Shown piece after piece: positions 1-8,598 of a stretch of 64,000 nucleotides of DNA (its first letter is position 1; every line of letters begins with the position of its first letter). The notes under the pieces were generated by a model, which saw nothing but the letters and a program-made list of their open reading frames with translations, was not told the DNA's origin and searched no databases. Position numbers and translations under genes: made by a program. The DNA comes from Ruminococcus sp. OA3. GTDB lineage: Bacteria > Bacillota > Clostridia > Lachnospirales > Lachnospiraceae. Where the stretch lies: the NCBI RefSeq assembly GCF_022440845.1, contig NZ_JAKNTO010000001.1, positions 3,162,001-3,226,000 on the forward strand. The letters are read 5' to 3'.

Positions 1-1
1 T

Positions 2-889
2 GAAGGCCGGACCACCGGGACACCGATTTCCATGGTCGTCCGCAATACCAGCCAGCGTTCCGGCGACTATGGGGAGATCGCTTCTTATTATCGCCCCGGA
101 CACGCAGATTATACCTTCGATCAGAAATATGGCTTCCGGGACTACCGCGGAGGAGGACGATCTTCCGGCCGTGAGACGATCGGCCGTGTCGCTGCCGGCG
201 CTATCGCCGTAAAAATCCTGAACAGCCTCGGCGTTTCCATCTGTACTTACACCAAAGCAATTGGTCCGGTCACTGCCGAACACTTCCACCCGGAACTGAT
301 CGCCGATAACCCGCTGTACATGCCGGACACAGATGCCAGTGAAAGGGCACAGGCATATCTCGATGACTGCATGAAGCATCACGATTCATCCGGAGGTGTC
401 GTTGAATGCATCGTCAGCCATTTTCCTGCGGGTGCAGGAACTCCGGTATTTGAGAAGCTGGATGCCAACCTTGGCAAGGCAGTCTTTTCCATCGGGGCCG
501 TAAAAGCAGTTGAGATCGGTGACGGGTTTGCCGCAGCAACAGCAACCGGGCTTATCAACAACGACGGATTCTGCTGCAGCGCGGATGGACATATCGGCAA
601 ATCAACAAACCATTCCGGTGGTATCCTCGGAGGTATCAGCGACGGAAGTGATATCATAATACGTGCGGCTTTCAAACCAACCCCTTCCATTTTTTCCACC
701 CAGCAGACGGTTAACCGTCAGGGCGAATCGATAGATATCAACATTAAAGGACGCCATGATCCCATCATCGTCCCACGCGCAGTCGTCGTCGTAGAGTCCA
801 TGACGGCCATAACACTGGTCGATGCTCTGCTGTGCGGCATGGGAGCACGCATGGAACATCTTAAGCTCATCTGGAAATCCGAATCATAA
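2..889 (+). CDS. aroC: Chorismate synthase, C-terminal part (5' end outside window)
   Basis: Chorismate synthase converts 5-enolpyruvylshikimate-3-phosphate to chorismate using reduced FMN, the last common step of aromatic amino acid synthesis. The frame is open to the left edge, so about 295 residues are visible of a usual length near 360. Family signatures seen are GRTTGTPI near the edge, YRPGHADYT, GGGRSSGRET, and DPIIVPRAVVVVES near the C-terminus. It ends in TAA at 889. No partner gene of the shikimate pathway is visible downstream. Confidence 0.95.
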   Translation, partial: EGRTTGTPISMVVRNTSQRSGDYGEIASYYRPGHADYTFDQKYGFRDYRGGGRSSGRETIGRVAAGAIAVKILNSLGVSICTYTKAIGPVTAEHFHPELIADNPLYMPDTDASERAQAYLDDCMKHHDSSGGVVECIVSHFPAGAGTPVFEKLDANLGKAVFSIGAVKAVEIGDGFAAATATGLINNDGFCCSADGHIGKSTNHSGGILGGISDGSDIIIRAAFKPTPSIFSTQQTVNRQGESIDINIKGRHDPIIVPRAVVVVESMTAITLVDALLCGMGARMEHLKLIWKSES

Positions 890-907
890 ATATTAAAACG
901 CCGAAAA

Positions 908-948
908 CCGGGCAGAGTCAGAGCACTGCTGCCCTCTTCTTCGCCCGG
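908..948. terminator. Possible terminator between convergent aroC and lactonase gene
   Basis: CCGGGC at 908-913 can pair with GCCCGG at 943-948, followed by CTTTCATTT on the plus strand. The loop is long, and an alternative inner pairing of GGGCAG with CTGCCC exists, so the structure is uncertain. Confidence 0.35.
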
Positions 949-964
949 CTTTCATTTCCCTCAT

Positions 965-2032
965 CTATTCAAACTGCTGTCCTACTTTCTCTATCAGTAT
1001 ACAGTTCGGCGTCTCCACCTTCATAGGTTTTCCTTTCATCATCAAAAGTTTTCTTTCATAGTCAATGGTAAATGTCGTAATGCTGTCCGACTCATGATTT
1101 ACGATAGCGATATGCTTTCCATCCGGGAACAGACGCATACTTTTTGGATATTCTCCGCTGATCGGAAGTGAGAACTGGCTGCTCAGCATGCCCGTCTCCT
1201 GGTCGATTTTAAACATCGTAATGGAATTATCCCCCGCTGTCGACGCAAACAGGTAATTGCCGTCAGGCGAGATTGCAAGAGCCTCCGCGGCGTCATGCAT
1301 CGGATCAAGTTCCGTATCCAGAATACTGATATTCTGAATCTTTTCAAATACCGGTCCCTTACTGCCCTCATGGTAAGAAAACACGTCGATATCATTGCTC
1401 AGTTCATAGACAAGATAAGCAAATTTACCGTTGTTAGAAAATTTCATTTCTCTCGGACCGGATTCTCTGCGGCATCTGATAATATCCTGCAGGTTCAGCT
1501 TGTCTTTTCTTTTATCTATTCCGTATACCTTCACCTGGTCGATTCCATTGTCAACCGCACACACATAATTGTCATCCGGGGTCGGAACGACACAGCTTAC
1601 ATGCGGGCGGAAACTCCGTTCTGCCACACTGCCGGTTCCCTTGTGAAAGATGCCGTCCATGACACTCCCCAGCCTTCCGTCGCGGTGTGTATGCACCACC
1701 GTCACCTTACCATCGTGATATCCCGCCACAAACAAATATTTTCCGGTGACATCAACCGAGAGATAACACCCTCTCATACCGTCAATGTCAACTTTATTAA
1801 TATATTCCAAATCTCCGTCCGGATGAATCGCGAAAACCGCGACTCCTTCATCCGCAATCGAATAAAGGTATTTTCCGTTTTTCGAACGCGCCAGATAGGA
1901 AGAATTGTTAACCGGAACTACTTTACGTTCCGTGAGCGTTCCCTCTTCCACATCGACGTCATACAGATGGATGCCGATACTGCTTCCGTGTGTATAAGTA
2001 CCCACATACGCTACATATTTTTCCTGGTTCAT
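965..2032 (-). CDS. Lactonase family protein (7-bladed beta-propeller, YbhE/Pgl type)
   Basis: The 355-residue protein belongs to the lactonase beta-propeller family (PF10282) that includes 6-phosphogluconolactonase YbhE. It opens with YVGTYTHGSS, as this family does, and carries repeated propeller-type segments such as SPDGNYLFAS, FPDGKHIAIV and TPDDNYVCAVDNG. No signal peptide is seen, so it is probably cytoplasmic. Whether it acts in the pentose phosphate pathway or on another lactone cannot be told, since no neighbour is a pathway gene. It is transcribed divergently from the pseudouridine synthase gene at 2185. Confidence 0.85.
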   Translation of the reverse strand: MNQEKYVAYVGTYTHGSSIGIHLYDVDVEEGTLTERKVVPVNNSSYLARSKNGKYLYSIADEGVAVFAIHPDGDLEYINKVDIDGMRGCYLSVDVTGKYLFVAGYHDGKVTVVHTHRDGRLGSVMDGIFHKGTGSVAERSFRPHVSCVVPTPDDNYVCAVDNGIDQVKVYGIDKRKDKLNLQDIIRCRRESGPREMKFSNNGKFAYLVYELSNDIDVFSYHEGSKGPVFEKIQNISILDTELDPMHDAAEALAISPDGNYLFASTAGDNSITMFKIDQETGMLSSQFSLPISGEYPKSMRLFPDGKHIAIVNHESDSITTFTIDYERKLLMMKGKPMKVETPNCILIEKVGQQFE

Positions 2033-2124
2033 GCAAAAGCCCGTCCTTTCAAACTTTTTCCTGTATATGGATTATTTTATCATGCTTTTTTCTTTCTGTA
2101 CACCAAAAGATTCAGCAGATTTTC

Positions 2125-2152
2125 TTGACACTTTCTCCTCTTTGTTTATAAT
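2125..2152 (+). promoter_or_regulatory. Sigma-A promoter of the pseudouridine synthase gene
   Basis: A perfect -35 TTGACA (2125-2130) and a perfect -10 TATAAT (2147-2152) are separated by 16 bp. They lie about 33 bp upstream of the start codon at 2185. Confidence 0.8.
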
Positions 2153-2184
2153 ACATATCATCACATCACGAAAGAGGGTCCGTC

Positions 2185-3099
2185 ATGAACCGAATACTGA
2201 CTTATCATATTACTGCAGCCGATGCCGGTATGTCCGTCGGTGAATATCTGCAGTCCAGAGGATATTCCCGCCATATTATCATCCGTCTTAAACAGACTCC
2301 CCTTGGCATACACATCGACGGCCGGAAAGTTTTGACTTCTCACCGGTTATCCACAGGAGAAATCCTGACTGTACAGATCATCGAGGAATATTCATCTGAA
2401 AAGATACCGCCCTCAGACCTTCCGCTGTCAGTCGTCTATGAGGATGACGATCTGATTATACTGAATAAACCGGCAGACATGCCGGTGCATCCTTCTTCAG
2501 GCAACTATGAAAATACCCTTGCAAACGCCGTTGCATATTACTACCAATGTCAGAATCTCCCATTCGTCTTCCGCTGTATGAACCGGCTGGACCGTGATAC
2601 AACGGGGCTTTTAATCCTCGCCAAAAACATGCTGAGCGCTGCCATTCTCTCCCGGCAAATGAAAGAGCGCGGCATCTCCCGCACTTACCTGGCTCTCGTC
2701 AGGGGCAACCCGGAACCGGATTCCGGCACGATCAACGCACCGATCGCGCGCGTCCCCGATTCCGTGCTGGAACGATGCGTCAGCGGGGACGGTGCAGCGG
2801 CTGTCACGCACTATCACGTTTGCAGACAGCTATTATCTTCTGCACTCGTTGAACTGCATCTGGAAACAGGACGCACACACCAGATCCGGGTGCACATGAA
2901 ACATATCGGGCACCCGCTGCTCGGGGACTTTCTTTACAATCCGCAGGATACCTCCCTTCCACGTCAGGCACTGCACTCCCATACTCTGCAGTTCATACAC
3001 CCAATCACAGGCCGTGAACTTTTATTTCATGCCCCTCTTCCCCGGGATATGCAGGAATACATCCGCCTTCACGAAGGCAGGGCAGAGCCGTCAAAATAA
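2185..3099 (+). CDS. RluA-family RNA pseudouridine synthase
   Basis: The enzyme isomerises uridines in RNA to pseudouridine; the exact target (23S rRNA or tRNA) cannot be assigned from sequence. An S4-like RNA-binding N-terminus (about residues 15-70, with the GEYLQSRGYS and IRLKQTP region) is followed by the RluA catalytic domain. The family motif appears as NRLDRDTTG, with the catalytic aspartate near residue 136, and the late motif LETGRTHQIRVH is also present. A run AGAGGG lies just before the ATG. At 304 residues it has normal length for the RluD/YlyB group. Confidence 0.92.
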   Translation: MNRILTYHITAADAGMSVGEYLQSRGYSRHIIIRLKQTPLGIHIDGRKVLTSHRLSTGEILTVQIIEEYSSEKIPPSDLPLSVVYEDDDLIILNKPADMPVHPSSGNYENTLANAVAYYYQCQNLPFVFRCMNRLDRDTTGLLILAKNMLSAAILSRQMKERGISRTYLALVRGNPEPDSGTINAPIARVPDSVLERCVSGDGAAAVTHYHVCRQLLSSALVELHLETGRTHQIRVHMKHIGHPLLGDFLYNPQDTSLPRQALHSHTLQFIHPITGRELLFHAPLPRDMQEYIRLHEGRAEPSK

Positions 3100-3138
3100 G
3101 ATGACGCACTCTGCCCCGTCCTGCCGCACAGCGGTATT

Positions 3139-3633
3139 CTAAACCGCACGAATGCGCGGCACTTCATCAATATGCAGATATTTACTTACACATTTAATGA
3201 TCAGGTCATGTTCTGACACCGGGTCCATGCCGGATACAAGAATGGTTCCTATCACACCCACTTCCTCGATCCGTATCGGAAATCCACCTCCGCTTGCTGC
3301 AAAATCTTTGCAGTCCGGGAATCTCTCTTCCAAGGTCTCACCGGATTCTCTGAGCACCATCGCCAGATGCAGGCTGCTCCGCTCTGTCATCATAACCGTT
3401 TTTTGTTTCTTAGACAGCCACATTTCATTGCACAGGTTTGTACCGTCAAATGCATATTGAAACACGGTAAATCCATTGTTCAGCCGAATACTGATCGCAG
3501 GAAACACCCCTCTTCTCTGCGCCTCTGCCACGAGCATATTGCCCAGCGTCCACGCATCTGCATTCGTAAAATGAGAAAACTGAAGAATCTCTTCCTGCAT
3601 TTCAAGCACTTCAATCACTTCATTAATCGTCAT
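3139..3633 (-). CDS. UPF0303 / heme-degrading-domain (HbpS/GlcG-like) protein
   Basis: This 164-residue protein belongs to the UPF0303 branch of the GlcG/HbpS-like superfamily. Recognisable features are the C-terminal block AASGGGFPIRI followed by GVIGTILVSG and HDLIIKCVSKYL. Members of the superfamily bind heme or small ligands, but a function for the UPF0303 group is not established. It stands alone, converging on the pseudouridine synthase gene. A good ribosome binding site (GGAGGGATTTC) precedes the ATG. Confidence 0.8.
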   Translation of the reverse strand: MTINEVIEVLEMQEEILQFSHFTNADAWTLGNMLVAEAQRRGVFPAISIRLNNGFTVFQYAFDGTNLCNEMWLSKKQKTVMMTERSSLHLAMVLRESGETLEERFPDCKDFAASGGGFPIRIEEVGVIGTILVSGMDPVSEHDLIIKCVSKYLHIDEVPRIRAV

Positions 3634-3708
3634 ATGAAATCCCTCCTGTCATGTCCAACAAATTTTACTCTATTATACTGCAAATCCGGGTATTTTACAA
3701 ATCATCCT

Positions 3709-4479
3709 TCATAAGCCAAAAAAACTGAGATATCCTCTGATCAGGGGCTCCCCGAACATCTGACCAAAATACACGCCAATACACAGAAACGGTCCATATA
3801 AAAAATTTTTATCATTCCGTTCATCGTCACCCAGCAGTTTTTTTAATGCATAAATTCCGCCGCAAAATACTGCAAACGTAAAAGATAACAGCATTACTTT
3901 CCACCCGTTAAACATGCCGCAGACAGCCATCAGAAAAATCTCATCCATCGTAAATGCCGATGGAATTCTGAATTTGACACCGTACAGCGGCAGACTTATG
4001 CAGAGACAACCCACTGCATATTCCAAGTACGGCGGCTGATTCAAAAAAAGAAGCTGAAGGACGGCAGGGACTGTAATCAGCTTCAGCAATACAGCCGGAA
4101 TTTTTCCGGTGTCCCACTCTGTGAGCCCTGTCACCGTAATAAGTGCCAGAAAGACAAACATCAGGCAGGCACGAAACGTCCAGCCCATGCGGCAGACACT
4201 GGCCAATGCAGTGATACCGCCCAGCAGTTCAACCCTTGAATATCGAATCGGTATGACCGTGTCACAATATCGGCATCTTCCGCCAAGCCGGAGCCAGCTG
4301 ACGACCGGAATCATATCATACATCGTCAATACATGTCCGCAGACCATGCACTGGTTATGCTCCCTTAATATCGAAATCCCCCTCGGAAGCCGGTATATCA
4401 CAACGTTCAGGAAAGAATAAAAACATGATCCCGCAGTAAATATTAAGAATATTCCCAGCAATTCCAGAAAAATCATCAT
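3709..4479 (-). CDS. Prepilin peptidase (A24 family), first catalytic Asp apparently Glu
   Basis: Prepilin peptidases cleave and often N-methylate type IV prepilin-like proteins in the membrane. The 256-residue protein has many hydrophobic segments and the family's cytoplasmic zinc site, seen as CMVCG and CRYC in the N-terminal third, followed by IPIRYSRVELLGG. The second catalytic aspartate is retained in TMDEIFLMA. At the first site, where the family has D followed by IP, the sequence reads TEWDTGKIP, so Glu sits where Asp is expected, with an Asp two residues later. No pilin genes are near it. Confidence 0.82.
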   Translation of the reverse strand: MMIFLELLGIFLIFTAGSCFYSFLNVVIYRLPRGISILREHNQCMVCGHVLTMYDMIPVVSWLRLGGRCRYCDTVIPIRYSRVELLGGITALASVCRMGWTFRACLMFVFLALITVTGLTEWDTGKIPAVLLKLITVPAVLQLLFLNQPPYLEYAVGCLCISLPLYGVKFRIPSAFTMDEIFLMAVCGMFNGWKVMLLSFTFAVFCGGIYALKKLLGDDERNDKNFLYGPFLCIGVYFGQMFGEPLIRGYLSFFGL

Positions 4480-4633
4480 ACCTTTTTCATTCCTTCATAC
4501 TATTTATTAAATTATATCAATTTAGCGGAATTTCTTCAAGACAACATCGTCATTTGTTTCTGTTTTTTTCTGGATAATTTTTCATTTCTCCGGTAATACT
4601 TAGGATATCGTTCAAGAAAGGATTGGTATAAAT

Positions 4634-5230
4634 ATGGCAGTAGATTTTAAAAACAGTGTGACAAAAGATAACCTGATGCGTGCATTTGCCGGTGAAAGTC
4701 AGGCCAGGAACCGTTATACGATGGCTGCATCTCAGGCAAAAAAAGAGCACCTGCATGTCATTGAGGCAATTTTTACATTTACCGCTGATCAGGAAAAGGA
4801 GCATGCAGAAATATTTTACAAGCATCTGACTGAGCTGGCAGGAGAATCCATTTCCATCGACGGTGCATATCCGGTAGATATCGCTTCCGATGTTGCACAG
4901 CTGCTGCGCTATGCACAGCACAATGAATATGAAGAGCATGATGATGTCTATAAACACTTTGCCGAAACAGCTCAGGAAGAGGGATTTCAGAATGTGGCCG
5001 GATCTTTCCGTATGATCGCAAACATCGAAAAAACACACGGAGACCGGTTCGGACGTTTTGCCGATATGCTGGAACAGGGCAAACTCTTTGTCGCTGAGGC
5101 GGAAACAGCGTGGATGTGCCTCGAATGCGGTAATATTTATTACGGCACAGAAGTTCCGGAACAGTGTCCTGTCTGCCACCATGACAAGGGATATTACATC
5201 CGCCTGGAACTGGCACCATTTGAAAACTGA
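4634..5230 (+). CDS. rbr: Rubrerythrin
   Basis: Rubrerythrin reduces hydrogen peroxide in anaerobes using a diiron site and a rubredoxin-like iron centre. The N-terminal ferritin-like domain shows the iron-ligand stretches FAGESQARNRY and DQEKEHAEIF, and later NIEKTHGDRF. The C-terminal rubredoxin domain has its two cysteine pairs in CLECGN and CPVCHH. The length of 198 residues is typical. Superoxide reductase follows 16 bp downstream, so the pair probably forms an oxygen-defence operon. Confidence 0.95.
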   Translation: MAVDFKNSVTKDNLMRAFAGESQARNRYTMAASQAKKEHLHVIEAIFTFTADQEKEHAEIFYKHLTELAGESISIDGAYPVDIASDVAQLLRYAQHNEYEEHDDVYKHFAETAQEEGFQNVAGSFRMIANIEKTHGDRFGRFADMLEQGKLFVAEAETAWMCLECGNIYYGTEVPEQCPVCHHDKGYYIRLELAPFEN

Positions 5231-5246
5231 ACAGGAGGTAAAAACG

Positions 5247-5642
5247 ATGGTAAAAGAACCAAAATTCTTTATGAACAAAGAGAAAACCGTAATTTTTGAC
5301 GCGATCCTTGGATGCGGTGATCAGGCACTGTCCTGTGACTGCAACTCTCTGGAAGAACTCGTGCCCAACACTTCTGAGGGAGCTGCTGAAAAGCATCTGC
5401 CGGTCATCGAAGTGAACGGTCAGCATGTGACTGTAAAAGTCGGAAGCGTCTTTCATCCGATGACTGAGGAACACAGCATTGCGTGGGTCTATCTGTTTAC
5501 AAAAGCCGGATGCTGTCAGCGCGTTTATCTGGACGGACTGTGTGAACCAGTCGCCGAATTCGTATTAAACGAAAATGACGAACCGGCGGCGGCATATGCA
5601 TACTGTAATCTCCATGGCTTCTGGAAAACTGAATACAAATAA
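5247..5642 (+). CDS. Superoxide reductase (desulfoferrodoxin / neelaredoxin family)
   Basis: The protein reduces superoxide to hydrogen peroxide at a mononuclear iron bound by four His and one Cys, and rubrerythrin could then remove the peroxide. All ligands are visible: EKH (His50), HPMTEEH (His70 and His76), Cys120 and His123 in CNLHG. The N-terminal part has three cysteines (23, 30, 32) that do not form the canonical desulforedoxin site. The start is chosen at the ATG preceded by AGGAGGT at about 10 bp. The length is 131 residues. Confidence 0.93.
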   Translation: MVKEPKFFMNKEKTVIFDAILGCGDQALSCDCNSLEELVPNTSEGAAEKHLPVIEVNGQHVTVKVGSVFHPMTEEHSIAWVYLFTKAGCCQRVYLDGLCEPVAEFVLNENDEPAAAYAYCNLHGFWKTEYK

Positions 5643-5644
5643 AA

Positions 5645-5677
5645 ATATCGCCCGCAATTTTAAACTGCGGGCGATAT
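5645..5677. terminator. Bidirectional terminator between sor and the YczE-like gene
   Basis: A 12-bp perfect stem (ATATCGCCCGCA at 5645-5656 with its complement at 5666-5677) and a 9-nt loop lie between two convergent genes. It is followed by ATCTTTT on the plus strand and preceded by A-rich sequence. Confidence 0.85.
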
Positions 5678-5682
5678 ATCTT

Positions 5683-6363
5683 TTAGTCCGGCTGAGAAAT
5701 CTCCGGGTCCGGCTGAGCGCTGTGTATTTCTTTTCCAAGAAATCTCTGCAGCGGTTTTTGGAAACAACGTGTATACAGTTTGATGAACAGTCCGACACCA
5801 AACGCGGCGATCAGTGTTCCCTCCCGAATTCCCCTGAATTCTTTCAAAAAGCAGATTGATAAGATCGCAGAAACTGCTACGACAGACCAGTCGAAAAAAA
5901 TTTTCATCGTGGACATCGGGCGTTTCGTCCGGATCGCCAGCGCCTGGGCAACACCCTCTGCAGGCAGCGACATAATATCCGTCTCCACGTACAGGAATAT
6001 GCCAAATCCCAAAAGTGCCATACTGAGAACAACGTAAAACAACTGCATTCCATATCCGGAAGCTTCAGGAAGGATCACAGCCGCCAGTCGGTTTGTAATG
6101 CTGATAAACCCTCCTGAAACTGCCGATACTACAATCTGAAGTATATTCCTCTTTGGAAACTGTCTGCCCAGAAGCAAAATCTGAAGCAGCACATAACAGG
6201 TAAAAATAACAGTGGTACAGATCCCCATATCAATCTTCAATATTTCACTCGTGACATACGGTATGGTATCTATCGGAGATACTCCAAGATTCGACACAAT
6301 TGAAGCAGATACACCGAATGCCATAATAAACAGCCCCGCCAGATAAATGATCAGTCTTTTCAT
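5683..6363 (-). CDS. YczE/YitT-like integral membrane protein
   Basis: This 226-residue protein has about five or six membrane segments and the family features GVSASIVSNLGVSPIDTIPY near the start and FLYVETDIMSLPAEGVAQALA in the middle, seen in YczE/YyaS-type membrane proteins. These proteins have no firmly established function. The gene stands alone, convergent with the superoxide reductase gene and divergent from the M20 peptidase gene. Confidence 0.75.
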   Translation of the reverse strand: MKRLIIYLAGLFIMAFGVSASIVSNLGVSPIDTIPYVTSEILKIDMGICTTVIFTCYVLLQILLLGRQFPKRNILQIVVSAVSGGFISITNRLAAVILPEASGYGMQLFYVVLSMALLGFGIFLYVETDIMSLPAEGVAQALAIRTKRPMSTMKIFFDWSVVAVSAILSICFLKEFRGIREGTLIAAFGVGLFIKLYTRCFQKPLQRFLGKEIHSAQPDPEISQPD

Positions 6364-6415
6364 AGGATGTCTTCCCCCCTTATACTGCTTTCATTGTATC
6401 AGCGATTCCTTTTTC

Positions 6416-6443
6416 TTGCAATGGAAAACTTTCATGTTACAAT
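6416..6443 (+). promoter_or_regulatory. Sigma-A promoter of the M20 peptidase gene
   Basis: TTGCAA (6416-6421) and TACAAT (6438-6443) are spaced by 16 bp, 25 bp before the ATG at 6469. The site lies inside the possible upstream extension of the frame and so supports the later start codon. Confidence 0.65.
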
Positions 6444-6468
6444 AGAAGAAAACCCAAACGAGGTGCGT

Positions 6469-7893
6469 ATGATTTTCACGGAAAAACTTGAATCACTCAA
6501 ACCTGTGTTATTGAAAACATTAAAAGAATTTGTAAGTATCCGAAGCGTGGAAGGTCCTGCCGCCCCAAATGCCCCCTTTGGAACCGGCGTACGGGAAGCA
6601 CTTACCTATATCCTGGATCTTGCCAGAGACGATGGCTTCTCTGTCAGAGACACGGATGGATATGGAGGTCATATTGAATTCCCCGGACTAACTGATGAGA
6701 TTGTCGGTATTGCGGGACATCTCGATGTCGTCCCGGAAGGTGATTTATCTGAGTGGACCACCCCTCCCTTTGCTCCGGCTATCCGCTGCGGCTGCATTTT
6801 CGGACGCGGAGTCATCGATGACAAGGGCCCTCTGCTGGCCTGTTACTACGCAATGAAAGCGCTCAGAGACTGTGGGTTCTCACCAGCAAAAACGATCAGA
6901 CTCATCATCGGATGCGATGAAGAGACTGACTGGAAGGGTATGGAATACTATCTGAAACAAGAGCGTGCTCCTGTCTGCGGCTTCTCCCCTGATGCCGATT
7001 TCCCGGTCATCCACGCGGAGATGGGGCTTCTCGTGTGCAGTCTCGACAAAGCTTTCCACAGGCCTCCCACTGCAGACCGGAACCCCGATCAGATACAGCT
7101 GTTGTCATTTACGGGAGGCAGTGCTCCCAACGTGACTGCAGACACCGCTTCCATAACCATAGAATGCGGCAGTCATACAGCTTATGTCACGGAATATCTC
7201 ACCGCCTGGAAAAATGCTCATCCGGATAAATATTTTACGATTGCCGCAGCCAAAACATCCATCTCGATAACAGTCAGGGGAAAGGCCGCTCACGGGGCCA
7301 CTCCGGACAAAGGATTAAATGCCATCAGTACAGGTTTTGACATACTGTCAGGACTTGCCTTTTTTCACCGTGAAGTTTCGGAAATGATTCAGTTTTACAA
7401 TGAGCATATCGGTTTCGATCTTCACGGTGAGCGCATTGGCTGTGGATTTTCTGATGAAGTCTCAGGAAAACTGGTGCTGAATGTCGGAATGATCGAATGG
7501 ACTGATTCCTGTTTTCGGCTGACCCTGAATATCAGGTACCCTGTTACTGTGGATGAAAATATAATTTATACGCCACTGGAGGAGGTCGCCTCGCATGCAG
7601 GATTATCCGTAACCCGTCTGGATCATCTGCCTCCCCTCTATGCCGCTGCCGACGATCCTCTGGTTACAGTTCTGATGGATGTATATCGCCGGCATACGGG
7701 CGATACCAGGACACCGCCTGCTGCGACCGCCGGCGCCACGTATGCACGTGCCATACCCAACACTCTTGCGTTTGGCCCACTGTTTCCAGGTGAACCGGAC
7801 CTGTGCCACCAGACAGATGAGTGTGTCTCAATCGACCATCTGATGCTGGCAGCCCACATGTATGCAGATGCAATTTGCAGACTGTCCCGGTAA
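6469..7893 (+). CDS. M20 family dipeptidase (PepV/Sapep type)
   Basis: The protein is a zinc-dependent dipeptidase of the M20 family, probably cytoplasmic and active on dipeptides from nutrition or protein turnover. Metal-site motifs are GHLDVVPEGD, GVIDDKGP and CDEETDWKGM in the first half. A dimerisation-domain stretch follows (VRGKAAHGATPDKGLNAI), and the late motif FPGEPDLCHQTDE carries the last ligand. The frame extends 34 codons further upstream, but GAGGTG just before 6469 and the promoter at 6416-6443 favour this start, giving 474 residues. Confidence 0.9.
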   Translation: MIFTEKLESLKPVLLKTLKEFVSIRSVEGPAAPNAPFGTGVREALTYILDLARDDGFSVRDTDGYGGHIEFPGLTDEIVGIAGHLDVVPEGDLSEWTTPPFAPAIRCGCIFGRGVIDDKGPLLACYYAMKALRDCGFSPAKTIRLIIGCDEETDWKGMEYYLKQERAPVCGFSPDADFPVIHAEMGLLVCSLDKAFHRPPTADRNPDQIQLLSFTGGSAPNVTADTASITIECGSHTAYVTEYLTAWKNAHPDKYFTIAAAKTSISITVRGKAAHGATPDKGLNAISTGFDILSGLAFFHREVSEMIQFYNEHIGFDLHGERIGCGFSDEVSGKLVLNVGMIEWTDSCFRLTLNIRYPVTVDENIIYTPLEEVASHAGLSVTRLDHLPPLYAAADDPLVTVLMDVYRRHTGDTRTPPAATAGATYARAIPNTLAFGPLFPGEPDLCHQTDECVSIDHLMLAAHMYADAICRLSR

Positions 7894-7932
7894 GCAAAGA
7901 ATAAAACCTATTTCTACTTGCAGGAGGTAATT

Positions 7933-8598
7933 TTGAAAAGACAAATCTTGATATATCTGTCCCTGGAAACGCTACTCTATCTCTGCTTTCTGTTCATGGA
8001 TCTTACGGGCACCGGGGACAGCACTTTGATTAAATATGCCGGTGTTCTGCTCTGCCTTATTTTTCTGCTGGTGTGCAGGCATACCGATGACAGTCTGCTG
8101 ATCTTTACCGCGCTGCTTTTCACTGCAGGTGCAGATTTATTTCTGCTCGTGATCGGCCGCTGGTATACGGCTGGTGTTCTGCTGTTCTGTGTGGTTCAGG
8201 TATTATATGGGATCAGGCTTCACAATTGGAATCAGAAACCTTCTCAGCTTGAGTGGCTGCTTCGTATACTGCTGCCTGTGCTCTGCTTTTTGTTCCTGTA
8301 TGTCCTGAATGGCCTGACACTTCTGACGGCTGCTGCTTCATTTTACGGCGTCAATCTTATCATAAATGCAGTGCGAAGCATATCGTTTACAGGTTTTGGA
8401 CTCTCACAACGGCTGTTCTGTATTGGCTTATGGTTGTTTTTATGTTGCGATATCTGTGTTGCCGTCCACAATATAACCTTCGGAATACACACGATACAGA
8501 ATTTTGCCGGCTTCGGGATGTGGCTGTTTTATCTGCCGTCACAAGTCCTGATAACGTTATCCTGCTGTATTTTCTTACCAATGAGGAGGACTTTATGA
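7933..8598 (+). CDS. Polytopic membrane protein, possibly YhhN/lysoplasmalogenase-like
   Basis: The 221-residue protein has seven or eight hydrophobic segments and little else. The spacing of the segments and the polar spots in LLFTAGADLFLL and LCCDICVAVHN recall the YhhN/TMEM86 family of lysoplasmalogenases, but this is a tentative resemblance. A TTG start is chosen because AGGAGGT lies 6 bp before it. The stop overlaps the next start by four bases, so it is probably translationally coupled to the TIGR01906-type gene. Confidence 0.6.
   Translation: MKRQILIYLSLETLLYLCFLFMDLTGTGDSTLIKYAGVLLCLIFLLVCRHTDDSLLIFTALLFTAGADLFLLVIGRWYTAGVLLFCVVQVLYGIRLHNWNQKPSQLEWLLRILLPVLCFLFLYVLNGLTLLTAAASFYGVNLIINAVRSISFTGFGLSQRLFCIGLWLFLCCDICVAVHNITFGIHTIQNFAGFGMWLFYLPSQVLITLSCCIFLPMRRTL

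Noticed and set aside
1295-2128. 277-codon open frame on the plus strand
   Set aside because: It lies wholly opposite the lactonase gene, lacks a binding site and has no family features; it is an antisense shadow.
3079-3111. GGGCAGAG...CTCTGCCC inverted repeat over the stop of the pseudouridine synthase gene
   Set aside because: It could form a stem but has no T-run on either strand, so I do not call it a terminator.
4550-5278. 242-codon open frame on the minus strand
   Set aside because: It lies opposite rubrerythrin, whose domains and iron ligands are clear.
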